Source: Neurospora crassa OR74A (lineage: Eukaryota > Ascomycota > Sordariomycetes > Sordariales > Sordariaceae). From it: a DNA stretch of 64,000 nt. Location of the stretch: the NCBI RefSeq assembly GCF_000182925.2, contig NC_026505.1:2232001-2296000 (forward strand). The letters run 5' to 3'. Positions 34,644-48,110 of the stretch are shown here, piece after piece. How positions within the stretch are numbered: the first letter of the stretch is position 1; each line of letters starts with the position of its first letter. The translations under genes and the position numbers were made by a program. The notes beneath the pieces are model-generated. The model saw only the letters and a program-made list of their open reading frames with translations, did not search any database and was not told where the DNA came from.

Positions 34644-35024
34644 TCATTGCCTATGTTGTTCCTCAGCCTGTCCTCACCATCTTCCTGAGCCAACTTCGTT
34701 CACAAGAACTGAACCCGTCTATGGCTTGTCATTTCCGACTGTCTTGGTGGCTGTCAAACTATCCACGCTGGGCGGGTTACGGACGAAAGACACGAAACCC
34801 AACCAAGCCATCCCCCCCAAGTTCCTTTTTGACTTATCAAAACATACAACTTAGTAAGGAAGGCCAGGCAGCCGGCCGCCTCCAAAGTTGGCGCCCATCC
34901 ATAGTACCATTACCTCAAACAGTACCTCTGGTCGGTACGCCTCAGACATACCAAATCCCCTTACTTTGACACAGTTGCTCATCTCAAGCCAACAACAAGT
35001 CCAGGGACGGGAGAAACAGAGACA

Positions 35025-37403
35025 ATGAAGCACCTCATCCTAGTGGGGGCGTGCTATTTGGACACTATTCTGACGTGAGTCTCTCCATCTTGTCCGACAT
35101 CCTACATAGCTTCCATTACCTGTACTTTGCCTCTATAGCTGCCGGTTTGTTGCTGCTGGTCAGAGCTGTAGCTGTAATTGGCATGACCAGGATCGGAATC
35201 TGGATGTTATACTCATTTAGTTCTGTGCTCACACTTGAGATAATACCACGGCTTGCCTGTAGTGTTCCCCAGTTTCCCGATGAAGACTCCAAGCTACGCG
35301 CAACGGCCTTGCAGGTGAGACGCGGGGGCAATTGTCCCAACACAGCCGAGGTTCTCCAGCAGCTACTCCTCTCAGGAGGTGGCCTGGGTTTTTCATCAAC
35401 TCAAAACCAACCAGACAGCGCCGCTGGTGTTGTTGCCGTTACACCGCCACCGTCACAAGAACAACAACAACAACAGCAGCAGCAGCTGAAATTACACTTG
35501 GTTTCTATCCTGCCCGATGTTGGGTCTCCCGCCATTCGCAAAATCCTGTCATCCTTTGCAACTCCTCCTGCTCCTCAGCCGTCTCCATCTTACGACTCTG
35601 AGTCTCTGTTCGAGTCTGTGACCAGCGCCGCTTCGGCTACCGCTACCAGTGTTGACTTTAGTCACTGTCTGTATCGCAAGGGGCACGATGAAGCAGCCAG
35701 TAGTTACATTATCCGCAGTGGCGCGACAGGCAGCCGGACCATTGTGAACTACAATGATCTTCCAGAGATGACAACGGACGAGTTTATGAAGATCGCGGAT
35801 GGTTTCGTTTCCCTCCAGCATGACCACAATGTCGATGCAAGCTCTAGGGGTTTCATTGGTGAGGATTGCTGGTGGCACTTTGAGGTAGGCTCAGCCATCT
35901 CCGTTATACACATGCTGCTCGCAGGACAGAGCCTACATGCTTTCCGTCCTGCTCCTTACTCTCCCGTATAACAAGTGCTATATGTCTCCTCATGAAGCTG
36001 TCGCTTTCGTTTGTCTTGCCGCATGTCTGCTCAGGGTTTTCCTTATATTAACACACAGACGGACCGCGTCTAAAGGGTCGAATTCCAGAGACAACACTGC
36101 AGTGCATCCGCTACCTACGCCAGGTCCTACCAGGAAGCACCATCAGCGTCGAGGTAGAAAAGCCAGGCCGGGAGGGCCTTGCTGAGCTGGCCGCGGAATC
36201 TGACGTGGTGTTTTACTCCAAGAGTTGGGCAGAGGTAAGTCATATTATTTCCGTGTCACTCCATCCACTCATGGAGACCAACGTGAGCCTGCGTGGCGTG
36301 TGACATGCTACAGCACTTGAGCCTAGATTGCGCCCAGGGTGATCTTCTCGTCCTCGTCCATGATACTAAAGCCTGGTCTTGTACCTCCGGTTGTGTAGAG
36401 CCGAGGATACACCAACCCGGAAGCTTGTCTGAGAGGCGAGCTGCCGAATTGCAAGAAAGCGTAAGTTTCGCTGCCCAAGAGCACAAATCCAAAGTCCGAT
36501 AAGTATCGGGCAGAGGCAAAGGGCTGGCGCCGTTCTAACAAACACTCTCAATACCGCGCTATAGTTCTCTGATGCTGTGCACATGGGGATGTCAAGGGGC
36601 TGGTGCTCTCTTCCCTTCACCCGCCGGCACCGGCGGTGGCAACAATGAGCAAACAGCAGAAGTAGCAGAACCAGACTATCTGCACTGTTCTACAGCAGAG
36701 GTATTCGAGACCCAGATAATCACCGTAGTTGAGTAAGTCCCGTCTCTCATTCTTTTGTTTGATCGAGATGGGATGTTTTGTTCATTTCTTCTCTCTGCTC
36801 CTTTCTACCTTGAACCTGAATTGGGCCCTGAAAGAACAGAGTGAGTACCTGCCACAAGCAGCACACATCTGTACCCGTCACTGCAATTTAAAAAGGTTCA
36901 CGAAAGGGAGATAAGACAAGACATCTGAGAAAAAGAAACTTGTCGGTGTTGAATAAAGACCGAACGGTCCGAAACCGCCAACAACTCCGCATATAGGATT
37001 TTCCTTGTACATTTGTTTCCTTCCGTCTCTGCCGGGTATCAAGCTACAAAGGTGCTACACAATCCAAAAACGAACAAGTAGAAGAAGCCAAGTGGGAAGA
37101 AACACGACCAGTATACGCGGTAGCCAAAAAGCGAATGACATAAACACGGCTAACAAAGTCAACCCATCACCCGATCACAGTACAATCGGCGCAGGAGATA
37201 CTTTCATAGCCGGCATAATGTACGGTTTGTTGATGGCCTCGCCGAGTGCAACCGCAACCGCAACCGCAACTGCAACCAAAGACCGATCCTGGATCCAGTC
37301 CACGAGTCAAAAGGAGAAAAAGAAGCTTTTGGCCTTTGCCGTGAGACTGGCTACCCAGAAGGTTCAGATGGAGGGATTCAACGGGATTGTTAAGGGATGG
37401 TGA
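35025..37403 (+). CDS. PfkB-family sugar kinase (ketohexokinase-like)
   Basis: Ribokinase-fold kinase, probably phosphorylating a free sugar such as fructose; the substrate is an inference. Six exons, 35025-35074, 35263-35884, 36076-36234, 36399-36460, 36565-36732 and 37181-37403, give 427 residues. The chain starts MKHLILVGACYLDTILTVPQ and has the sugar-binding RRGGNCPNTAEVLQQLL motif (GGN at 38-40). After splicing come WWHFEGRIPETTLQCIRYL, SVEVEKPGREGL, VVFYSKSWAESRGYTNPEAC and LCTWGCQGAGALF. The PfkB signature DTIGAGDTFIAG lies at residues 354-365 with the catalytic Asp360. A poorly conserved insertion (about residues 60-130) contains a nine-residue-long Gln-rich run. Five introns are needed, and the last is 448 nt. 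Every junction restores a conserved motif, so the gene appears intact despite its fragmented frames. Confidence 0.85.
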
Positions 37404-40400
37404 CCGTCACAGGATGCGGTGACGTTGGTTGTGTACCTAATTTGCACACTTGGAATTCCGTTGGCAAGCAAGACATTGACGATATTTTGGATGGTTTCAG
37501 AGCTGGGCTGATAAGTTCACCCTAGCCAGCGATAGTGGCCTACCTCATGTTCGACAAAGCCGATGGACAGCGGCAGAGGGGAAATCAATCACTATGGGCT
37601 GGTTCCGCTCTGCTTGTGATGATGATGATGGGCAGTTCCCGAGTCCTCATGTGTAGAGATAGTCCTGACCAGCTTGCGCTTGGTTTGAGAATGATGGGAA
37701 ATGAACGTGGAACTGTATAGTTGAAACCTGACTACTAACGCTTCATACACTGACTACGTCTAGGCCCTAAAGAGACGCCAGGCCGTGAAGAGAGAGAGAG
37801 CGTCGTCAAGAGAGAGAATCCTGTGACCAGATGAAAGGAGAGGTGACTTGTACGTCGTCGTAACCGTGGTCGGCTTGTTGTATATTGAAAACGAGGGAGG
37901 TACAAAGAAGACGTGTTGTAGTAGTAGTTGTTGTTGTTGTCTCATTCTTTAATCTTGTAACGAAGTCCACGTGATAATGAATCGATGTGGTACAGGTACC
38001 CTAGAATAGTTAGGTAGATTTGTAGGTAAGTAAGTACCTGCATGCGGCGGTCCCCATTCTTGGTGACTCAAAACGGGGTGACTCTGTGTCAGGTTGATTC
38101 TGGCTCAGAAAGAGGAGATTACGTTTAGATCAAAGCAGGTACAATGAGAGAGGGACAACTAACTCCCTAGCGAGACTTGGTAGGAGCTTTTAGTTCGGAC
38201 TTGGGAGTAGGTACCTACGTAAGTACGAAGGTACTTTCCGGCGATGGGGATACACCGTCGTAAAGGGAAGGCTTGTTGTTTGTCTCCTCTTGTTGTCTGA
38301 ACTAGGGTCAGATTCCGGCCCTCCGTAGAGTACATAGGCGTAGGGTGGGTGGGCATTCCGAATGGGAACATGGCAACATTCATGTGTCAGGATGTAAGGT
38401 AAGCAAACTATATAGGAAACTACGTATGCTTTGAATGTACTTGAGGCGCGAGTTCAGCTTCGGTTTCTTTTGTGATAAATGTACTGTAGGTAATGTGTAA
38501 GGTGGTTAATGGACATGGACTCTGTGATTCCATAACATGAAATTATACTACATATGTAGCCCGTACGTAAACTGACGAGGTACGTAAGTGGGTGGAGGAA
38601 TCTATCCTATGGATAGCGAGGAGACTGATAATACCGGCGAAGAGACCATAATGAGACATCGTAGGTAAGGGTAGCTAATGCCTTTTCTTTTTTTGACATC
38701 TTGAGAGGTCCCAACCATCCAGGTTCACGATGTTGGATTCAATATTTGGGATCGTCTTCATGCATAGTACTCTACTCTTCTTTTCTTTTCTTCACGCCAT
38801 CTTACCATGTTGCGTTGCTCATTACTGCGTAGAAAGGTACTTGCTTTGCTTTCTAGATTAGGACAAGGTTGTACGAAGGATGCTGCTGCTGTTGGCTGGC
38901 TAGGAGGCGACGTCAACGAGAACGGCAACGGCCGTCCGATATCTGTTGCAATAAGAGTATGCGGTACCATACAGTACACATATAGGTCTCGGGCCATTGT
39001 GATTGGACGCGCTTCAGAATGGAATGGCTCGGTGGCTCGGTGGCTTGGAGTTTGGGTTTCCCACCCTTCCCCCCCATCAATCCATCCTACCCAATCCCAC
39101 GATGAAATGTATGCTGTTTGACTTTTGTCTGACCCTTTGACGGAATGTCTCCCCGTGGGCTTCTGTTTGGCCTCACCCGCACCCCCCCATGGGCATGGCC
39201 TCCCTGTGTGTGGGCTTTGGCCTCCCCCCGTGGGTTGGACAGGCGGTAGGGCTGACTACCGAATCGGAGAAAAAAGGAATGAACCCACTGGGAAACGAAT
39301 GAGGTTGCGCCTACGTGTTGTACACAGTAGTAATGTATGCAGTTCAATGTGCATACAAAGAAACCTATTGGTCGTACAAATTGTATCTTTTATTTCCTGG
39401 TACGTCCAGTGGTCTCAACACAAGAATCTTTCCATTTAGGGAATCGCTCACAGGGAGTCGTTGAGCCGAACCATGAGGCGCCGCATACAGTATGGAATGG
39501 TAGCCTTGAGAGCTTGGCCTCACCTTGGCACTGTATGGGGTGGTATCTTATGCATACCATATCCTAATTCGGATGGGCCGAAAAGAGGAACCTACCGGTT
39601 GTGTGTGTGGTGGGTGTGAAAGCTGGCGGGAAGGGGAGAAAGCTGCCGAATGAAGAGAAATATGCCAAGTTCATACAAAAGTGGCTTGAATCGTGGTAAC
39701 GTACCTCTACCTATAAACCAAGACCTAAAGAAGCGGTGAGTGAACCGAGGGATCGTGGAAGATATCTGCCACTACCACCCCCAACAAAAGGTAGCGTAGC
39801 GTGCTGTACATTTATAGCACCCCAGCATCTCGTCTACCCGTTCTGCCATTTTAGAGTAGTCTGGGAATCTGGGGGTTTTAGCGAAGCGCCAGTGGTACCC
39901 CAAAACAAGCAGTAAGTTGTGGTTCGTCTACAACGGCTGGAAGGGATTTCGTTAGCCCGCTGCTCCGTGCCTCTCTGGTCATGGCCAGCAACTTGCATGA
40001 AGACCACGGATCGGAACCCAGTGCGCCTAGTAAGTGCCTAACAGTCAATCTCTACTGTCCTGTAACAACCAGATATGCCCTTATCAACTGTGAAGCTGTT
40101 AGAGAAAGTACCTCGAAGGGGAAGATATGAGGCTGCGACAATCAACTCGGCTATTGCCTGCCTTGACATCGTCAGACACTCTCCAAAGGTGAGCCCCGAA
40201 CAACGCTGGCATGCCCTAGGCAGATCTGTTGCATCACGTTTTAATTTGGGCAGTACGTATCTGGTCTAAGGCAACAAGGTTGAACAGGTCGAAATATGAG
40301 CCATAAGACAGCTTGCCTGTTGATCGTCCAATGTCTTGCTGAGGCATCATCATGACTGTGGGGATGTATCGATGCATGGACAATTCCGTTATCGAATGGG

Positions 40401-43400
40401 GAGGTGTGGTGTGGGAAGCCGATCCGTTGTTGCTGGTCTTTCAGGGGCTCATTGATGTCTCCGTAGTGTACTGTCTGGCTGTAGTGTAAAGACGAAACAA
40501 CCCCGGTAGCCCTCGGACAAGAGGGCGAGACTACGGATGAGTAAGGGGCCCCAATCGAGGTCTGAGGGTTATGTTTGCTCCATAATACGCGTTCTCTGGA
40601 GACTCGAGATTGACGGCGCAACGGAGGACCAGCCCAGTTCTCTACTGGCTCTGTGTGACGAAGTGATAGACGTGTTGTTGAGGGTCCACCGACAATGAAG
40701 CTATCTCGTCAAACTCGTCTCAGCAACAGCCAACTTTGGAAGATCCCATCTACAATCCCACTACATGTGTTGGGTGGGGGAGGTGTGGTCCGGGGCTCAA
40801 GGCGGGGAGAAAAGTGGCCGTCATGACTGTTCCAAAGTAGCCTCTGACCTGCTGGGAACTCGGAATGCCAGGCATTGCAGCCGATGGGCGGTCCACGTCA
40901 GGTAAAACCAGCTGGCTAGGATTTCCGTGTAGATTATGGCGTAACCTCTAGCAGGATATACTGGGTAGACACTACGCTCAAGTGGATCGAATAGGTGCAA
41001 GGGAAAACTGACATCTCCGTAGTCGAGCATGATACCTATGGAGCACGACGGGCGGCGTCAGTGGTGGTCGTTGCTCCGCCCAGAGAAAGAGACTCTGATT
41101 CGTAAAGGAGTCTCATCTGCAGGATGTTACCTCTGTAAGGAGAGCCGAAGCCAGACAGGCCAGGGAAAGCGAAGCAACCCCCTTTAGATACGAACTATTG
41201 CCGACCTGGGACCGTCGTATGTACATAATCTCGAAGAGGGAAATGTGCGTACCTGGAGTGTCATCCGATTGATAGGGCAGTTTCAATCCGACGGTCGAGC
41301 TTTTAGTGATGGGTATAAACTGGTGGTGATGCCGCCACATGCTTTTGGTAATGTATTGTAGTAGTGGTTGTTATGCCGGCTGTGACTCGGGGTTTATCTG
41401 CATGCCTTCCAAAGAGCTGTTCGTACGCATCAGATTTCTCTGCCGCGGAAGCAACTCGCCATGCTTTTTCTGTGGATGGTGTCGTCTTGATTGACATCTC
41501 GGCGTCCGGTGAGCAGGCGTTCTTGACCCTTCTCATCCAAACATGCCAGCAACCCCTTGGTTCCAATATGGGAACCTCATTTGCCCACCGACAACAGGCA
41601 GCAAGCAGAAAGTGCCGTCACACCCTGTTGCCAACCTGAGGATGAGGCGCACAAAGCGCGCATCATGGTACAGTCGAGAACTGAGAAATGGTTGGCATGG
41701 ACCGGGGCATCATCCTTCATTCAAGTCGCAGACTGTCGTAATCCGTTGCGCTCCTCACTTTTTGTGGTGCGCAAGTGAGAAAGCGTCCCGGTAGATGCAC
41801 ACCATCTCTTCTGTGACGGGATGGGTCCTGCGCGATACCGGAATTGGCCTGCTGATGATTGTGGTGAACTTGGAATCGCGGCTTCGGGTGAAGGCCACCA
41901 AAATAAGCGGCATCACAGGCTGCAACCGAGAAAGAGCGGCAGGTGGAGAGAGGTCCTCGGACAAAGGCCAGCAATATCACTGCATAAGGTATGGTAGGGC
42001 TTACCAGTTATGCCTGGGGATTTCCGCCCACGCCGTCCTGTCCTCCTCGCTTTCACCTCGGCCAAAGCGTGTGCGTGCATGGGCCCATCAGCAAGTGGAA
42101 ACCGTCAAATCCAATCTCTTTGTCAACCCCTTCTTCTGCTACAGGCAAGCTCTGCAGGTGCGCACGGTTGGATACAGCAGCTGCACAACTTAATTATGTA
42201 TACAGTTCACCCCTGGAAAGTTCGTTAGCGCGGTACTTGTAAGCAGCTTTCGACAAGGGAAGCGAAGGGGATCTGTAAATACCCTATAACTAACTAATTA
42301 TAGGGTAAGTCCAAGTGTTTCTAGTGATTTGGGCACCTTGGCTGGTGAAAAAAACCGTGTGTGTGTGTGAGCTGTCTGGATTGTCTGTCAATTCTTTCTC
42401 TCCTCGAAATCAAGCGATTTCAGCCAATCAAAAGCCGTAGATAGATGTGTCCAAGCTTGCAACCCCCCCTGTTAAATGTTGTGGGGCGGGTAACACGCTA
42501 ACAAACTTTCCAGCATTGATCTGTACTAGTAGCACACGATACATACAGTGCGAGCCAAGCATAAGCCTGCACAATGAGTCGTGATATTTAGTAGCTTTTC
42601 TTTTCGCCTAGTGTACCTTCAGGAATATGCGCTTGGCCGGCAAACCTTGCTACAATAAAAGGAGGTGCCAACTTTGCCCGTTTGTGGTTGCCGCCATCTC
42701 CACGGTTCCCAGCAGTCTGTCTTACGCAGCTGACTGATGAGCCTGGGCCTAAGAGCCGATCAAAGAGATCAGTTATAGAGTATTTAGTGTTCAAGGGCAA
42801 CGACACAGATGATTCAGTTGTCCCGACTCTCTCGAAAAGCCCGGACCAAAGAATTCACGAACTGCGTTGAGATCGAAATTAGCGTTTCTCAAAGCCTCCG
42901 GCGCTCTCAGCTCACGACGCTATGCTTAGTCCACTGCTTTGAATGCTGTTGATGGACCCGTGATGTTCTGCATCGCTGCTTCAATATGCCGCATATTCCT
43001 TTACAGACCCGGGCAACGAGGGCCACAACTGTGAAAGCAATTGGGTATGCTTGAACAGGGTAAATGTGTCGACGAGAGAGGCGAGTCATGATGGACACGT
43101 ATTCTTTCCGACGTATTACCGTCCTGGGCATTAGCAAGGTTCTACAAGCTATCCCGCTTTGCGTGTCTTGAAAGCAACCCCAAGCTCCTGCTCATCTAGG
43201 CCAAAACGATAAAGGCTCCGGGGAATCATCATGTCGGACCTCTTCCACCATTAGCTACCAGAGGAGAGGATTGACTGGTGTTGACGTCAATAGGCATCTA
43301 TCAGGCTGATTCATGCCAAGTACGAAATGCGTGCACTACACATAACCCAAGGATAAGATAATGTGTGCCTACGATCTGTGTCGCAAAAGGCCTCCGCTAA

Positions 43401-46210
43401 TGAGGGAGGACAGAGTGGGACAGACCCTTCACAGGCCGCATCTCGCGGCGTGGCAAATCGTTTGACCTAGGTACGCAGTCGCAGTACACTAGGTACTTCG
43501 CTCATGTTTGTCATCGCCAGCGATGTCAATGGTGATTGGGCCGCTGTGGAGAGCAGCAACATCGTGAGTGAAGTGCATGCCGAACGCCAGTGCAGTCTAC
43601 CATACCAAAATCTGATGTACACAGTACATACAAATTTCGAATTCTTCTGACGAGCAGGGGTGCTAAGAATAGTTAGATGGTGCACAATCCTGGGTCCGGG
43701 CATCGCTGGTCAGTGGCTCTGGCCTCTCTGGTGGCTGGGCCTTGACCAAAAGGCTGGTGTTCCAGTTCTCCCTGTTGTGGTGGTCTTGAGGGTTGTGCTG
43801 TTGTCTGGAAATGAGATGTCACACACTTGAGCACCGACTCGCACCGCTCCGCAATATCCGTGATGGGTCAATCTACACTACCTCTGAAATGACGGGCGAC
43901 TAGGCAGAGGACAAGACGTACCTTGGGAAGGAAGGGGTTTGTCACAGCTCGGCAGGACGCCAGGGTTTCTTGGTAAGATTCGAAATTGAAAGCTCAAGGG
44001 TGACCGGGCTCAAAAGGGAATGATGGAGAAATGAGGCAAGATTATCTTTCTCAATCTGGGACGAATATGGTTGCAATCTGGCTGAATGTGATGATTGCCG
44101 CTCGCGAGGCCTTGTGGCATGCTCTGGTTTGCAATGCGTGAGAGGTCCTCTTGTCGGAGTCATGGGCAGCCGCAAAGTGGCAGCTGAGAGAGTGGATGAT
44201 TACGTGTTGATATTGTCGAGTGGCTATCATGGTGTCAGAGCCATTGAGCATTTGTCGATTTTTTGGGACGGCACCGTCGATTCGAACGTCGAGTTGCATG
44301 GTTCGAGGGTCGGGTCTAGATGAGACTACCGAAGTGGGCTCCTGGATGGAAACGACACTGCTCTCCACAGTGACTGGAATCGGACTGGATTCCATATCGA
44401 AATGAGGAGCCTTGCGGGGCGATGCGCAGACGAAAAACGAAGCAAGGACGGAGGGGGGAGAAGAAATGTTTCTCGCTGTGGTCCGCGGTCAACGGTCGAC
44501 CTCCTCACAAAGTTGCGGTACGAGTGGATGTCGTGGTGGGTGCGCAAGGTTCTGGTGTGAACTGCAATGGTGCAGTGGTGGGTTTTGGTCGTCGTGACAG
44601 TGCATAGTTCGAGACTGCAGGGAGACGGAAAAGAAAAGAGAAAAGAGGAAAAAAAGTTTGAGCCCAAAACCATTCATCCAAGAGCCTCGCCCCACTGCGC
44701 CTTCTGTCGGCGCGACAAGGCATGTCGGGGCCCGGGACTCTTGGCTTGACCGACCAATAATGGCGTGAGAAATCCCAGTCTTGGAAGGTGCGATCTGGAA
44801 GCGCGGCCCAATCGATCTATCACTGTATCGGAAATGGAGGTCGCTCAGTCACCACTGCGCTCGTGCACTGCTGTAGGGGAACCCACCAGCCTCAGCCAGG
44901 CACGCTCCAGCAGCAAGGGCATCGTGAACTCGACAGCAAATGATGGATGGTTCGGAGTTCAAAGAGCTTGCATGTGACCCCACAAAAGAAGCACACTAGT
45001 AGGCGAGGGTGGTACCTAACGGCAGTCTTTTTCTACAAAGCACATAGTACGCGCACTACATTACTCTAGTTACTTGGAGAAGACATGGATATGTAGCCCA
45101 AAACTGCCGTTGGCTAAAAAAAAAAAGACACTACCAGGCTGTGCTGCACGTAGCGACTTACCTACCGCAGTAAACGTTCAGCTAATTTTCGCAACTTGCT
45201 CTTTTTCGTGGATCAGGTAGACGAACAACGGTACCTACAGTAATGGTAGGTAAAGGCATCCGACAATCTGCGGATGGGTGGAAGTGCCCTTGATGAGTGA
45301 GGCAAGTACCCACTGGCTTTCGGGGTGCGGTAAATCAAAACGGCTTCAATTCCAACCGTGCGCGAAGAGTACCTAAGGTACTTACCTACAGCGAGGTATG
45401 TACTTCTCTGGAGCTGTCCGCATACCCATGCCCGTTTCTTGCCAAGCTCATTCTGGAAATTTCTCATTGTGACCAACCACGCATCCTGCTCGGCAGGTAA
45501 CATCCTTCTTTTCGGTGGCATGCACGGGTGGTGTGCCCGCGGCCTGTTTCGATGCTACCATGTAAAAGATGTCCCTGCCTGCTCTTCCTTCCCCTGTCCG
45601 AGTTGATCCCGAGACTGATGCCGTTGTCTGGTTTGCAGTCTCCCTTCGTTGTATGGCTGTTCTCCCGGCGGTCTCCTTCTTCCCTTGCCTGGCTCTGTCC
45701 TTGATATCACAAAAACGGAGACAGCTGCACGATATTACTATTATACTAGATATGACCACACGCAAGTGGAAGCCAAGCGGGAAGTAAGCACTGATCATGG
45801 CTGTGAGTAGGACATGGACAGGCCTCAACACACATACTTACTTACCTATTGTCTACAAAGGACACACCCACATAAATTTCATATCCATACGAAGCATTTA
45901 ATGTTGCAGACATTTTCGTTGCCACCACGAGGTTTGTCTTTCAGGAATGGCAATCTTGGCCTTCTCAGATTCCCCTTGTCAGCATCACTTGGTGCGTCCA
46001 AACTGCGACTGCGTCTCTCCTTGGGAAACACAGTGCCTGAGCCAGCAACAAGGGAGTGAGTGCTGGGCCCCCGGCTGACTGGGGAGATCTGCCTGACAAG
46101 GAACGAGATTGGCTATACATCCGATTCTTATCGGCAACCGACATGGAACCGGACTACGCAACGGTACCTTTCAGGCCGTCAAGTCTCGGCTGGAATATTA
46201 CCAGACCCAA
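37404..46210. other. 8.8-kb gene desert, left part
   Basis: No open frame longer than about 130 codons and none with a recognisable domain. The base composition is ordinary rather than RIP-like. Scattered AGGTACCT and TACCTAC-type oligomers, short GT (42356-42371) and AGAG repeats are visible. A minus-strand region around 43900-44700 has a pyrimidine-rich leader-like stretch upstream of an ATG at 44395, but no coherent gene model could be built. It could hold long non-coding transcripts or distant regulatory DNA. Confidence 0.45.
42280..42307. repeat. Short perfect hairpin in gene desert
   Basis: TACCCTATAA, an 8-nt spacer CTAACTAA, then TTATAGGGTA. No run of U follows, so a terminator is not claimed. 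Confidence 0.7.
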
Positions 46211-46256
46211 GGGCCTGATCGGCTCGCGTGACCGTAACCTTATAAACGTAACCTTA
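46211..46256 (+). repeat. Left terminal inverted repeat of Harbinger relic
   Basis: 46 bp identical to the reverse complement of 50270-50315. It starts GGGCCTGATCGGCTCGCG and contains two copies of GTAACCTTA. Confidence 0.92.
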
Positions 46257-47149
46257 TGGCAGATGAGTGACTTCTGGGTGGAGTGCCAATTGCAGGGGGT
46301 TGGGCTTCGTACCCAAATTTTGGTGTGTGGAACCAACTAAAATCGCCTAACCCCAACAGAGTGTAATCAACTGGAGTACTGTAAAGGTTACTGGGATATT
46401 TCAAACCACCGCTATAGATCTATACCGCTATACGGGTTATAATCTTTTCTAGTATTAAGGCTCTAAAAAGCTCAGCCGACCGTAAAGTACTATAAAGTGC
46501 TATATATCATTAATATCGACAATAAGCAACTGGTATACCAACTAGGAATCTATTAAGGAAGACTATAGCTAATATAGCTCCTAGTACAAACCCTCCTAAT
46601 ACTTACAATAGCGTTGTTACTAGTAGTATAATAAATCCTAGTAATCGCAGTATAGGAACCCCTAATATAAGGATTACCAGCACGCGAATTCCTTATTGCT
46701 TTAATTTAGGATATAGCTACCGCCTCTTATTGGTAGCTTCCTAGTTTTTATAGGAGTTACTATATTAAACGTAGTTGCGCCGTCTACTCTAGTATCTATC
46801 GACCGCTTACTACCTTATTATCGTACTATATAGGATATTATTAACGACTATACAGAATATAATTTCCCTAGTGCGCTAGTATTCTCTAATACAGTCGAAC
46901 CTTCGCCTAGAGACGCTTCCTAGCCACCTAGTAAATAGGTGAAACCTATCGGGACTAATAATAATAATAATAATAATACGGTAGAAGTAGTAAGTATAAT
47001 ATAAAAGCGGTCCGAATTATCTAACAATAAAGAAGTAATTAGCCAAACGCCTAATTAAAAGAAATAATCCCCTACTTTAACCCCGAGCTAGGGATTATAT
47101 TATTAGTCTATAGAGGTATACTATCAACTCATCCTCTCTATTAGAGACT

Positions 47150-48110
47150 CTCAATTGGGCGGATTCTTAGTAATAATAAAAGAGGGTAAGGGATTTAAAT
47201 GCGACTAGTACAAATAGTAGGTAAGCGTACTAACTAATTGGGTTTGTAAGAATAAGGATAAAGACCGGATTATTATATAGGAAATGTGCTAAAGTGCGTT
47301 TAACTACTTTAAAATACGTACTAAGTACGTAAAGTAGATAGTCGAGGGATGTATTAGTACCTCCTTTAATTACTAAATTAATAAAGTCTAATATTTTAAC
47401 GCCTATTGGGAGCCCTTTATTAAAGAGTTTAGTACTAAGGGCACTTAAATAAAGGCGGGGGCGTTCGTACTTAGTAATACTAACAGCTATTCTCTCTTAA
47501 TAAATATATTCGCAAACGAGAGGGCGACTAGGTCATTTGTCCGATCAGCGCGTACTATTATCGATAAGGGAGGCAGGGACTTACAATCGGCTACCGCTAG
47601 AAGGAAGCGAAATTCGATAACCGCCGTAGAGAGGAAGGCCACTTATACCGAGAAGGCGCGAGAGAAGTAGGTAGTAAAGCGCGCTAAACAATTGAGGGCC
47701 GCTAACCCCGATCTCTAAAGTAATAAAAATAATAACAACGAACCAGAAGGGTAGGGAGGTAATAGGTTCGAGGTCCTAATATACCCTAAAGAGACGTAGC
47801 CTACCAAAAAAATATCCGTTGGGCAAAGTAATACCCTAATTACGAAGTCTATTAGCAAAGTAATTAAATTAATTAATAATACGAAACCAATCGGCGTAAT
47901 CGATATTGAGACGGCGGTATTAAATTTCTAGACTAACTTTACAAAGAAATTATCACTAGAGATAGTTATTAATATATCTTAGAAATTAATAAAGGAAGAG
48001 GCTATTTTATAGAATACAATGGATAATAAATTTAAACCCGTTAAGTTGAAGCAGTTAGTAAAGGTAGTTAAATTCGAGAGGAGGGTGCGCGGTAGCGACT
48101 ATAAGTAGAA
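47150..48110 (+). pseudogene. Second coding relic of Harbinger element (possible DNA-binding protein)
   Basis: Plus-strand frame with many stops but coherent residual protein character: pieces such as YWEPFIKEFSTKG, a lysine/arginine-rich stretch containing ARRKRNSITAVERKATYTEK, and a late segment ANDF-free but acidic and lysine-rich. PIF/Harbinger elements usually carry a second gene for a Myb/SANT-like protein. Position and a spaced aromatic pattern fit that, but the domain itself is not clear. Ends are approximate. Confidence 0.45.

Larger units (their letters stand above)
32995..35024. other. Intergenic region between NAD kinase and PfkB kinase
   Basis: Shared upstream region of two divergent genes (2.0 kb). 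It contains a tandem duplication at 33865-33923 and two GGTACC-centred palindromes near 34550 and 34630. GGAA repeats occur near 34443-34463. No coding gene was recognised. Confidence 0.45.

Noticed and set aside
35025-37403. PfkB kinase as a pseudogene
   Set aside because: Initial frames looked broken, but each break has good splice borders that restore conserved motifs, so an intact multi-intron gene is favoured.
43900-44700. Possible minus-strand gene with pyrimidine-rich leader and ATG at 44395
   Set aside because: The first 60 codons look plausible, but no intron with good borders joined the later open frame in phase, and no domain was seen.
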